Below, piece after piece: positions 27,953 to 36,294 of a stretch of 64,000 nt of DNA. The stretch lies in NCBI RefSeq assembly GCF_004216905.1, contig NZ_SGXJ01000001.1:372001-436000 (forward strand). The letters are read 5' to 3'. Source of the stretch: Kribbella sp. VKM Ac-2569 (lineage in GTDB: Bacteria; Actinomycetota; Actinomycetes; Propionibacteriales; Kribbellaceae). Made by a program: the position numbers and the translations under genes. Numbering within the stretch: the stretch's first letter is position 1; the number at the start of each line of letters is the position of its first letter. The notes under the pieces are model-generated. The model ran no database searches, had not been told where the DNA came from, and saw nothing but the letters and a program-made list of their open reading frames with translations.

Positions 27953-29794
27953 CTACTTCGCGACGACCCGCAGGGTGATCTCCGCTTCGCCGTCGCCGGT
28001 GGAGCGGGTCACGATGCCGGCCGAGCGGAGCGCGGCCAGGTCCTTGTCGTCGGAGAACCGGTCGCTGACCGAGCCGGCCGCCTCGAAGTCGACGTACCCG
28101 ATCATCACCGCGCCCTTGGTGTCGGGCAGCGCCTGCTTGAAGTTCTCGGTCTGACCGAGGTTGCCGCCCTTCAGCACCTGGTCGGCGTAGTCCTTGCTGG
28201 TCGAGACGACGAGCGTGTCGTCGTCCTTCGCGGTCTCGATCGGGATGTTGGCCGACGAACGCTCGCGGAGCAGCGTGGTCAGCTTCTGCACCACCGGCTC
28301 GGCCTTCGCCGGGTCGGTCTCCATCCGGGCTGCGATCTTCGGGCCGTCGGCGGTGTCCTTGTCGATCGAGACCGACAGGTTCTTGCCGGCCAGGCTCTTC
28401 AGGTCCTCCGGGAGCTTGAGGCCGGTCTCCTGGGCGATCTCGTCGATCATCGGCTGGAGTTTGTCGCCGCCTGCCTTCTGCACCTGCGCCCAGGCGGTGT
28501 CGATCAGGTTCTCGCCACCGGAGATCGCGATCGCGCCGGCCGTACCGTCCGGCAGCTTCGTGACCAGGTCACCCGCGTCGGCAGCACCCACCTTGACGCT
28601 CTTGTCGCCGTGCGCGATGCCCTTCAGTTCGACGTACGACGCGTCGAACCGCAGCGCCACCGCTGCGCTGGCGTCACCGAGACCGGACAGCTGGCCGGAG
28701 TCGACCTTGCCGCTGATCGAGGCCAGGCCCTTGGCGTCCGCCCAGCCCGAGATGAAGCCCTGCTCGCCGAGCTTGTCCATGTCCGCGCTGAACTTGGCGT
28801 TCTTGGTCAGCGGGTTGTCCTTCGCCGTGGCGACGGCCGAGTCGACGGTCGCCTGGTTCTCACCGAGGATCATGTAGCCGTTGCTGAACGCGCGACCGGG
28901 CTTCTCGTCCTCGTTCGCCAGCAGCTTGTCCATGCCCTTGGTCGCGGCGTCCTCGTCCGTGACCTGAACCGCGACCACCGGGACCGGCTCGTCCTTGCCC
29001 TCGGTCGGCGGCAGCGCGGCGAACCCGGCGCGGTCACCCAGCCACGGCTTGATGTCCTTGGCGTAGTCGACGTCGGCGAGGTCGTCGCCGGCGGACTTCT
29101 TGATCTGCTCGAACAGCTTCTGCTTCAGGTCGTCCTGGTCACTGGTGAGGCCGAGGTTGTCCTTCACCGACGGGAACTTCATCATGAACCGGATCGCCGC
29201 GACCTTCTGGCCGGCGGACGGGTTCAGGTCCACGCGGACGTAACCGACCGCGGTGCCCGGCAGGACGTCGGACGGCTGCTTACCGCCGCCACCGAGCTTG
29301 CCGTAGGCAAAGATGCCGCCGCCCGCGACCACCAGCACCATCGCCAGTGCGGCGACGATCGGGATCAGCTTGCCGCGCTTCTTCTTCGGCTCCGGCTGCC
29401 ACTGCTGCGGACCGCCGTACCCGGGACCCTGGGGTGGCTGCCCACCGACATGCATCTGCTCGTACGACGCCTGACCCGGCTGGCCCTGCTGGCCGTAGCC
29501 ACCCTGACCGTACGGCGCACCGGGCTGAGGACCCTGCGGACCTTGAGGACCGCCGTACTGCGGGCCGCCTTGCTGCGGACCACCGTACTGCTGGCCTTGC
29601 TGCGGAGCACCGTGCTGCGGGCCGCCGTACTGCTGGCCCTGCTGCGGGTAACCCTGCTGACCCGGCTGCGGGCCCTGCTGACCCTGCTGGGGCCAGAGGT
29701 TCTGCCCCTGCGGGTTCTGACCCTGCGGCGGACCGTACTGCGGCTGCTGACCGCCGGCACCTGGGTACGTGGGTGGTTGGTTCTGGTCGGACAT
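27953..29794 (-). CDS. DUF3352 membrane protein with Gln/Pro/Gly-rich N-terminus
   Basis: 613 residues. The first about 135 are a disordered Gly/Gln/Pro/Tyr repeat region; a basic patch (KKKRGKLIP) and one transmembrane helix (IVAALAMVLVVAGGGIFAY) follow; the rest is an extracytoplasmic DUF3352 domain. DUF3352 is an actinobacterial family without assigned function. The ATG at 29794 has GAGGGAG upstream; the frame is open further but reads into the preceding gene. It follows DUF2567 and dnaE on the same strand and ends at a strong terminator. Confidence 0.87.
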   Translation of the reverse strand: MSDQNQPPTYPGAGGQQPQYGPPQGQNPQGQNLWPQQGQQGPQPGQQGYPQQGQQYGGPQHGAPQQGQQYGGPQQGGPQYGGPQGPQGPQPGAPYGQGGYGQQGQPGQASYEQMHVGGQPPQGPGYGGPQQWQPEPKKKRGKLIPIVAALAMVLVVAGGGIFAYGKLGGGGKQPSDVLPGTAVGYVRVDLNPSAGQKVAAIRFMMKFPSVKDNLGLTSDQDDLKQKLFEQIKKSAGDDLADVDYAKDIKPWLGDRAGFAALPPTEGKDEPVPVVAVQVTDEDAATKGMDKLLANEDEKPGRAFSNGYMILGENQATVDSAVATAKDNPLTKNAKFSADMDKLGEQGFISGWADAKGLASISGKVDSGQLSGLGDASAAVALRFDASYVELKGIAHGDKSVKVGAADAGDLVTKLPDGTAGAIAISGGENLIDTAWAQVQKAGGDKLQPMIDEIAQETGLKLPEDLKSLAGKNLSVSIDKDTADGPKIAARMETDPAKAEPVVQKLTTLLRERSSANIPIETAKDDDTLVVSTSKDYADQVLKGGNLGQTENFKQALPDTKGAVMIGYVDFEAAGSVSDRFSDDKDLAALRSAGIVTRSTGDGEAEITLRVVAK

Positions 29795-29841
29795 ATGCTC
29801 CCTCGCTGGCTCCGGTGGCCTCACCGCCGGACCTGCAAAGG

Positions 29842-30480
29842 CTAGTGGACCGGCGGTCCAGAGTCGGACGCAGCAGGTTGCGAAGTGGTTGCAACCGGGT
29901 CCGCGCGCCAGGTGGTAGCCGCGATGATCGCGCACGCCAGCGCGGCGCCGACCAGCCAGGAAGCCGCCGGAGTCCAGGTGTGCAGCTCCAGCGGGGCCGC
30001 GACCAGATCACCCGGGTGAGCGGCCCGCAGCCGCGGCTCGAGCGGGTCGTGCCCGAGCAGCATGCCGACACCCCACGACACTCCGGCACCAAGGCACGCA
30101 CCGAGCGTGACGATCGCCACCGACCAGGGACCGTAGTTACGCAGCCACCAGAACAACGCGGCGCCGAGCACCACGGCCGCCACGAACCCGATCGCGGTGA
30201 ACGTCCCGTCCGGCCCGAAGATCCGGGTCATCTGCTCCTCGCCCAGCGCGCCACCCTGCTCGTCGACGGTGTATTGCGCCAACGGCGAGAACTGCTGCCA
30301 CGCCCACCCGGCCACCACTCCCGCGACCAGAAACACCACCACGGTCACCAGAACCGCCTTGGCCCACGGCAATCGAGCCTCCTCCACCACCGGCGCCCCG
30401 AACGGGTTGTACGACGGCGATGCCAGGTACGGCGACGACTGGGACGACTCCGGTTGACTCACGACGCCAGTGTGACGCAT
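29842..30480 (-). CDS. DUF2567-like four-helix membrane protein
   Basis: About 212 residues with four hydrophobic helices (AVLVTVVVFLVAGVVAGWAW, FTAIGFVAAVVLGAALFWWL, and two more) and a cytoplasmic Pro/Ser-rich N-terminus. It resembles the actinobacterial DUF2567 family; no function is known. The start is uncertain: ATG at 30480, GTG at 30489 or GTG at 30462. It begins 15 bases after the dnaE stop and may be co-transcribed with it. Confidence 0.72.
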   Translation of the reverse strand: MRHTGVVSQPESSQSSPYLASPSYNPFGAPVVEEARLPWAKAVLVTVVVFLVAGVVAGWAWQQFSPLAQYTVDEQGGALGEEQMTRIFGPDGTFTAIGFVAAVVLGAALFWWLRNYGPWSVAIVTLGACLGAGVSWGVGMLLGHDPLEPRLRAAHPGDLVAAPLELHTWTPAASWLVGAALACAIIAATTWRADPVATTSQPAASDSGPPVH

Positions 30481-30495
30481 GGGTTCCACAATCGA

Positions 30496-33400
30496 TCAGC
30501 TGGCCAGGCAGGAGGGCCCCAGGAGGGCTTTCAGGTCGGCCATGAGGGATGAGGTGGGGGTTACGCGGAAGCGGTCGCCGATGCGCATCACGGTGGTTTT
30601 CTGGCGGGCCTGGAGGCGTAGGTGGACCTCGGTCATGCCGGGGTGGGACGTCAGGATGTCCTTCAGCTGGTCGACGACCGGTGGGGTGCAGCGGTTGACC
30701 GGCATCGTCAGGACCACCGGGCCGCTCGGGCCCTCGGTGAGGTCGGGGACGACGACCTCGTCGCCGCTCAGTTCGAGCCGGTCCTCGCGGCGGCGTACCC
30801 GGCCCTTCATCAGGATGATCGCGTCGTTGGTGAGCAGGTGCGCGTGCAGCTGGTACGCCGAGGAGAACATCATCACCTCGATCGAACCTTCGAGGTCCTC
30901 GATGGTGACGATCGCGTAGATGTCACCGCGCTTGTTCACCTTCCGCTGGACCGCGGTCACCAGGCCGCCGATCGTCACCCGGCTGCCGTCCGGCCGCTCC
31001 TCGTCGGCGAGCAGCTGACCGATCGTGCAGTCGCTGCCGTTGGTGAGCACGTGCTCGACGCCGAACAGCGGGTGGTCGGACACGTACAGGCCCAGCATGT
31101 CGCGCTCGTGCGCCAGCTTGGTGGCCTTGTCCCACTCCTCGATCTCCGGGACGGTCACGGTCAGGCGGCTGTTGCCCTCGCCCTCGTCCGCGTCGTCGTC
31201 GCCCATCGAGAACAGGTCGAACTGGCCGTGTGCCTCGTTCCGCTTCAGGTCGATGGCCTCGTCGACGGCCTGCTCGTGCACCGCGACGATCGCCCGGCGG
31301 GCGTGGCTCATCGAGTCGAACGAGCCGGCCTTGGCCAGCGACTCGATCACGCGCTTGTTGCAGACCGGCAGCGGCACCTTGTCGATGAAGTCGACGAAGT
31401 CGGTGAACCGGCCCTTCTCCTCGCGGGCCCCGACGATCTCGGCGACCACGTTCACGCCGACGTTGCGGATCGCGGACAGGCCGAAGCGGATGTCGGTGCC
31501 GACCGGGGTGAAGTTCGAGTCCGACTCGTTGACGTCCGGCGGTAGCACCTTGATGCCCATCCGGCGGCACTCGTTCAGGTAGATGGCCATCTTGTCCTTG
31601 TCGTCCTTCACGGACGTCAGGACGGCGGCCATGTACTCCGCCGGATAGTTCGCCTTCATGTACGCGGTCCAGTACGAGACCAGCCCGTACGCCGCGGAGT
31701 GCGCCTTGTTGAACGCGTAGTCGGAGAACGGCAGCAGGACGTCCCACAGCGCCTTGATCGACGCGTCGGAGAACCCGTTCGACTTCATGCCCTCTTCGAA
31801 GCCGACGTACTCCGCGTCCAGCACCTCGCGCTTCTTCTTGCCCATCGCCCGGCGGAGCAGGTCCGCCTTGCCGAGCGTGTAGCCGGCCAGGCGCTGGGCG
31901 ATCTCCATCACCTGCTCCTGGTACACGATCAGGCCGTAGGTGACGCCGAGCACGGGCTCGAGCGCGACCGCGAGCTCGTCGTGCGGGTAGCTGATCTCCT
32001 GCTGCCCGTTCTTGCGGAGCGCGTAGTTGGTGTGGCTGTTCGCACCCATCGGGCCCGGCCGGTAGAGCGCCGTACTCGCGGAGATGTCCTCGAAGTTGTC
32101 CGGCTTCATCAGCCGCAGCAGCGCCCGCATCGGCCCGCCGTCGAACTGGAAGACGCCGAGCGTGTCACCCCGCGCCAGCAGGTCGTACGTCGGTTTGTCG
32201 TCGAGGTCCTTGCTCAGCTTGTCGAGGTCGACCGAGATCCCGTGCGCGGCCTCGATGTTCTTGACCGCGTCGTCCATGATCGTGAGGTTCCGCAGGCCCA
32301 GGAAGTCCATCTTGACCAGGCCGAGCGTCTCGCAGCTCGGGTAGTCGAACTGGGTGATGACCTGGCCGTCCTGCTCGCGGCGCATGATCGGGATCAGCTC
32401 GATCAGCGGCTCGCTGGACATGATCACGCCGGCCGCGTGCACACCCCACTGGCGCTTCAGGTTCTCCAGGCCGCGGGCGGTGTCGACGATCTTGCGGACG
32501 TCCTGGTCGCCCTCGTACAGCTGGCGGAACTCGCCGGCCTCGGAGTACCGCTTGTGCTGCGGGTCGAAGATGCCGGACAGCGGGACGTCCTTGCCCATCA
32601 CCGCCGGCGGCATCGCCTTGGTGATCCGGTCACCCATCGCGAACGGGTAGTCCAGCACCCGGCCGGCGTCCTTGATCGCCTGCTTGGCCTTGATGGTGCC
32701 GTAGGTGACGATCATCGCGACCCGGTCGTCGCCGTACTTCTCGGTGACGTAGCGGATCACCTCGGGGCGGCGACGGTCGTCGAAGTCGATGTCGAAGTCG
32801 GGCATCGACATACGTTCCGGGTTCAGGAAGCGCTCGAAGAACAGACCGTGCAGCAGCGGGTCGAGATCGGTGATCTTCATCGCGTACGCGCACATCGAGC
32901 CGGCGCCGGAGCCACGGCCCGGGCCGACCCGGATGCCGTTCGCCTTGGCCCAGTTGATGAAGTCGGCGACGACCAGGAAGTACCCGGCGTACCCCTTCGA
33001 GACGATGACCTCGATCTCGTAGTCGGTCCGCTTCCGGACGTCGTCCGGGATCCCCTCGGGATACCGGAAGTGCAGGCCGGTCTCCACCTCGGCGACGAAC
33101 CACGACTCCTCGTTGTGGCCCTCGGGGCACGGGAAGCGCGGCATGAACCGGCCCTCGCCCTCGGTGAAACTCACGTCGCACTGCTCGGCGATCAGCAGCG
33201 TGTTGTCACACGCCTCCGGGAAGTCCTTCCAGACCTCGCGCATCTCGGCCGCGGTCTTGACGTAGAACTCGTTCGCGTCGAACTTGAACCGGTTCGGGTC
33301 GGACAGCGTCGAGCCGGACTGGACGCACAGCAGCGCGGCGTGCGCGATCGAGTCCTCGGGCTTGGTGTAGTGCAGGTCGTTGGTCGCGACCAGCGGGAGG

Positions 33401-34044
33401 CCGAGCTCCTTGGCCAGCTTCAGCAGGTCGCCCTGGATGTTCCGCTCGATGCCGAGGCCGTGGTCCATCAGCTCGCAGTAGTAGTTCTCGCGGCCGAAGA
33501 TGTCGCGGAACTCCGCGGCGGCCTCGACGGCCTCCTTGTACTGCCCCAGCCGGAGCCGGGTCTGCACCTCGCCGGACGGGCAGCCGGTGGTCGCGATCAG
33601 GCCCTGGCCGTACGTGTTGAGCAGCTCGCGGTCCATCCGGGGCTTGAAGTAGTAGCCCTCGAGGCTGGCCAGCGAGCTCATCTTGAACAGGTTGTGCATG
33701 CCGGAGGTGTTCTTCGCCAGCAGCGTCATGTGGGTGTACGCACCCGAGCCCGAGACGTCGTCACGGCCGGCGTTCGCGTCGCCCCACTTGACCCGCTTCC
33801 GCTCGCTGCGGTGCGTGTGCGGCGTCAGGTACGCCTCGACGCCGATGATCGGCTTGACGTCGTACTTCTTCGCGGTCTTCCAGAACTCGTAGGCGCCGAA
33901 CACGTACCCGTGGTCCGTGGTCGCGATCGCCGGCATGCCCATCTCCTGGGCCGTCTTGAACAACTCGTCGATCCGCGCGGCGCCGTCCAGCATCGAGTAC
34001 TCCGTGTGCACATGGAGATGCACAAAACTGTCGCTGGACGCCAT
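30496..34044 (-). CDS. dnaE: DNA polymerase III alpha subunit DnaE (DnaE1 type)
   Basis: Replicative polymerase catalytic subunit, 1182 residues. The N-terminal PHP domain starts FVHLHVHTEYSMLDGAARI and includes ATTDHGYVFGAYEF. The polymerase aspartates lie in SMPDFDIDFDDRRRPEVIRY near residue 415. GPGRGSGAGSM, the helix-hairpin-helix region and a C-terminal OB domain (VTAVQRKVNKRGDIYAIVTI) follow. This is the DnaE1, not the error-prone DnaE2, layout. GGGAGG lies upstream of the ATG. Confidence 0.97.
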   Translation of the reverse strand: MASSDSFVHLHVHTEYSMLDGAARIDELFKTAQEMGMPAIATTDHGYVFGAYEFWKTAKKYDVKPIIGVEAYLTPHTHRSERKRVKWGDANAGRDDVSGSGAYTHMTLLAKNTSGMHNLFKMSSLASLEGYYFKPRMDRELLNTYGQGLIATTGCPSGEVQTRLRLGQYKEAVEAAAEFRDIFGRENYYCELMDHGLGIERNIQGDLLKLAKELGLPLVATNDLHYTKPEDSIAHAALLCVQSGSTLSDPNRFKFDANEFYVKTAAEMREVWKDFPEACDNTLLIAEQCDVSFTEGEGRFMPRFPCPEGHNEESWFVAEVETGLHFRYPEGIPDDVRKRTDYEIEVIVSKGYAGYFLVVADFINWAKANGIRVGPGRGSGAGSMCAYAMKITDLDPLLHGLFFERFLNPERMSMPDFDIDFDDRRRPEVIRYVTEKYGDDRVAMIVTYGTIKAKQAIKDAGRVLDYPFAMGDRITKAMPPAVMGKDVPLSGIFDPQHKRYSEAGEFRQLYEGDQDVRKIVDTARGLENLKRQWGVHAAGVIMSSEPLIELIPIMRREQDGQVITQFDYPSCETLGLVKMDFLGLRNLTIMDDAVKNIEAAHGISVDLDKLSKDLDDKPTYDLLARGDTLGVFQFDGGPMRALLRLMKPDNFEDISASTALYRPGPMGANSHTNYALRKNGQQEISYPHDELAVALEPVLGVTYGLIVYQEQVMEIAQRLAGYTLGKADLLRRAMGKKKREVLDAEYVGFEEGMKSNGFSDASIKALWDVLLPFSDYAFNKAHSAAYGLVSYWTAYMKANYPAEYMAAVLTSVKDDKDKMAIYLNECRRMGIKVLPPDVNESDSNFTPVGTDIRFGLSAIRNVGVNVVAEIVGAREEKGRFTDFVDFIDKVPLPVCNKRVIESLAKAGSFDSMSHARRAIVAVHEQAVDEAIDLKRNEAHGQFDLFSMGDDDADEGEGNSRLTVTVPEIEEWDKATKLAHERDMLGLYVSDHPLFGVEHVLTNGSDCTIGQLLADEERPDGSRVTIGGLVTAVQRKVNKRGDIYAIVTIEDLEGSIEVMMFSSAYQLHAHLLTNDAIILMKGRVRRREDRLELSGDEVVVPDLTEGPSGPVVLTMPVNRCTPPVVDQLKDILTSHPGMTEVHLRLQARQKTTVMRIGDRFRVTPTSSLMADLKALLGPSCLAS

Positions 34045-34237
34045 ATCGACGCAGACCTCCCAGGGCGCGATTCAGGTGGACCAGCACAGCCTATGCGGGC
34101 CCGGGGACAGTTCTGAATCGGCTCACCGTCAAGCCCGCCACCGCCCGCTATCCGGGCGCCCCGAACGGGGTGCGACAAGGGGTGGAGCGGCCGACCTGGC
34201 GTCGAGCAGGGGTCTCAGGGACGCCAGGTCAGCCGGT
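34045..34237. other. Intergenic spacer between dnaE and the resolvase-like gene
   Basis: 193 bases, GC-rich. It must hold the dnaE promoter on the minus strand. I see a Shine-Dalgarno next to dnaE but no convincing -10/-35 pair, repeat or small ORF. Confidence 0.5.
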
Positions 34238-34555
34238 TCAGGGGGTCGCTGCCGCGACCATCACGTGCACCGCGCCGTGGTGCTCCAGGTCTCGTCTCAT
34301 CACCTGGAGACCGCCGTCGGTCAGGTGCTGCGGGGTCGGCACCACCACGACCCAGACGTCGTTGTCGCTGCGGACCTCGTCCAGCAGCGCCTCGAACGCG
34401 GCCGGCGCGGTCCGCGGGTGTTCGAGATAGACGGTGCCGAGGGCGAGCCCTTCGGCCAGGGCGAACGCCGCCAGGTCCACTTTCACCGCGGCGATTTCGT
34501 CGGCGGTCGTCTGCACGCGTGCCCGGATGTAGCCGAGAGCCAATGGACGCGTCAC
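34238..34555 (-). CDS. Resolvase-N-like small protein lacking the catalytic serine
   Basis: 105 residues. The start LALGYIRARVQTTADEIAAVK and the following AFALAEGLALGTVYLEH, then VVVVPTPQHLT, resemble the N-terminal catalytic domain of serine recombinases. The position of the nucleophile (normally YxRVS) reads YIRAR and there is no DNA-binding domain, so it should not recombine DNA. The GTG overlaps the alpha-glucosidase stop (GTGA), so it is co-translated with that gene. Function unknown. Confidence 0.65.
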   Translation of the reverse strand: MTRPLALGYIRARVQTTADEIAAVKVDLAAFALAEGLALGTVYLEHPRTAPAAFEALLDEVRSDNDVWVVVVPTPQHLTDGGLQVMRRDLEHHGAVHVMVAAATP

Positions 34556-36186
34556 GCCTCGGCCTCCAGCAGGATCCAGGCGGCGCTGTTCGGGGGGAGC
34601 TTCTCGCCGGCCTCAGGGTTGCTGGCGAGGAGCAGGGGGCCGTCCACCGGGTTGCAGACCGGCTTGGGCGAGCAGTTGACGACGCAGGCGAAGCCGTCGC
34701 CGCGGGTGAACGCCAGTACGCCGGGCTCGGTCGGCAGCCAGCAGAAGTCGTCCGACCCGAGTGCGGGCAGGCGGTGGCGCAGAGCGAGCGCCTCCCGGTA
34801 CAGGTGCAGCATCGAGTCGCCGCGGTCGAGCATCCGGTCCACCGCGTGCTCCGCGAACCAGTCCGGCTGCGGCAACCAGGTCGTACCGGCCGAGCCGTCC
34901 GGTGAGAAGCCGAACACGTCGTGCTCCGCCGTCCATGGCAACGGGACGCGGCAGCCGTCTCGTCCTCGCCGGACCCCGCCGGTGCGGTGGAACATCGGAT
35001 CGGTGAGCAGATGCTCCGGCAGATCGGTCACCTCCGGCAGGCCGAGCTCCTCACCTTGATAAAGGTACGACGATCCCGGCAGCGCCAGCATGAGCAACGC
35101 GGCAGCCCGGGCCCGGGCCAAGCCGAGGTCCAGATCGCCGGGTCCGGCGCCCGGTGCACCTCCGGCATACCGGGTGACCGACCGCGGCATGTCGTGGTTG
35201 TTCAGCACCCAGGCGACGGAGGATCCGGACCCGGCGATCGTCTCGAGCCCCCGGTCGATCACGTCGTACAGCGCCGGCGCGTCCCAGGCGGCGCGGAGGA
35301 ACTCGAAGAAGAAGGTCTGGTGCAGCTCGTCCGGGCGCTGGTAGCGCGCGAGCTGCTCGGTGTCGAGCAGGCCGACCTCGCCGATCAGGACCCGTTCCCG
35401 GCCGGTCCGCTGCGTGTACTCCTCCGCGACAGCTCGCCAGCTGCGCCACACGTCGTGCACCTCGGGCTGGTTCCAGGTGTGCGGGTTGATCGGGTCGCCG
35501 GTCAGCTCGTCGTGGCCGGCGTGCTCGTGGTCCGGCAGCCCCTCGGCCTTGTGCAGCCCGTGCGCGACGTCGATCCGCAGGCCGTCCGCGCCGCGGTCGA
35601 GCCAGAAGCGCAGCACCTCCTCGAAGTACGACGAGACCTCGGGGTGCCGCCAGTTGAAGTCGGGCTGCTCGGCGGCGAACGTGTGCAGGTACCACTGGCC
35701 GTCGGGGACCCGCTGCCAGGCGGACCCACCGAAGATCGACCGCCAGTTGTTCGGCGGTTCGTCGCCCTGACCGTCCGCGAAATGAAAGCGGTCCCGCTCC
35801 GGGCTCCCGGGACCGGCCGCGAGCGCCGCCAGGAACCAGTGGTGCTCGATGGAGCAGTGGTTCGGCACGACATCGACGATCACCTTGAGGTCGAGGCGAT
35901 GGGCGTCGCGGACCAGCCGGTCGAAGGAGTCCAGCGTCCCGTAGTCCGGGTGGACGCCGCGATAGTCCGAGACGTCGTACCCGTGGTCGTGCAGCGGTGA
36001 CGGGTAGAACGGGTTCAGCCACAGCCCGTCGACGCCGAGGCTGCGCAGGTACGGCAACCGGGCCCGGACACCGTCCAGGTCGCCGATACCGTCACCGTCG
36101 GAGTCCGCGAAGCTGCGCACGTAGACCTGGTAGACCACGGCGCTTCGCCACCAGTGCAGCGGTGGGCGACTCGTCTCGGCAGACAT
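34552..36186 (-). CDS. GH13 alpha-glucosidase (oligo-1,6-glucosidase type)
   Basis: 544 residues from the ATG at 36186, which has GAGG six bases upstream. The four GH13 regions are visible: DVVPNH near residue 105, GLRIDVAHG with the nucleophile Asp near 205, LIGEVGLL with the acid/base Glu near 265, and VLNNHDMPR near 330. The start WWRSAVVYQVYVRSFADSDG is typical of alpha-glucosidases. There is no signal peptide, so it acts on imported oligosaccharides. Two palindromes upstream suggest LacI-family control. Confidence 0.92.
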   Translation of the reverse strand: MSAETSRPPLHWWRSAVVYQVYVRSFADSDGDGIGDLDGVRARLPYLRSLGVDGLWLNPFYPSPLHDHGYDVSDYRGVHPDYGTLDSFDRLVRDAHRLDLKVIVDVVPNHCSIEHHWFLAALAAGPGSPERDRFHFADGQGDEPPNNWRSIFGGSAWQRVPDGQWYLHTFAAEQPDFNWRHPEVSSYFEEVLRFWLDRGADGLRIDVAHGLHKAEGLPDHEHAGHDELTGDPINPHTWNQPEVHDVWRSWRAVAEEYTQRTGRERVLIGEVGLLDTEQLARYQRPDELHQTFFFEFLRAAWDAPALYDVIDRGLETIAGSGSSVAWVLNNHDMPRSVTRYAGGAPGAGPGDLDLGLARARAAALLMLALPGSSYLYQGEELGLPEVTDLPEHLLTDPMFHRTGGVRRGRDGCRVPLPWTAEHDVFGFSPDGSAGTTWLPQPDWFAEHAVDRMLDRGDSMLHLYREALALRHRLPALGSDDFCWLPTEPGVLAFTRGDGFACVVNCSPKPVCNPVDGPLLLASNPEAGEKLPPNSAAWILLEAEA

Positions 36187-36213
36187 CCAGGACCTCGGCA
36201 ACGGTGTGAGGGG

Positions 36214-36221
36214 CAACGTTG
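36214..36221. promoter_or_regulatory. CAACGTTG palindrome upstream of the alpha-glucosidase
   Basis: A perfect eight-base palindrome with a central CG, the hallmark of LacI-family half-sites, 28 bases before the start codon. Short enough to be chance. Confidence 0.3.
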
Positions 36222-36284
36222 TCAGCAAGGATTGCCAGACCCGGCACCGAAGGCATCGGGACACCTACGTATTTCGGTACGGAG

Positions 36285-36294
36285 AGAGCGCTCT
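36285..36294. promoter_or_regulatory. AGAGCGCTCT LacI-type operator candidate
   Basis: A perfect ten-base palindrome with GCGC centre, very close to the GAGAGCGCTCTC-type sites bound by actinobacterial LacI repressors of sugar genes. It lies 99 bases before the alpha-glucosidase ATG and overlaps the stop of the LuxR gene at 36293. No LacI gene is in the window. Confidence 0.45.

Noticed and set aside
31699..34116. An 805-codon plus-strand open frame
   Set aside because: Antisense to dnaE, whose motifs are unmistakable on the other strand.
34238..34555. A mobile element at the resolvase-like gene
   Set aside because: No inverted or direct repeats, attachment sites or partner genes; the catalytic Ser is missing.
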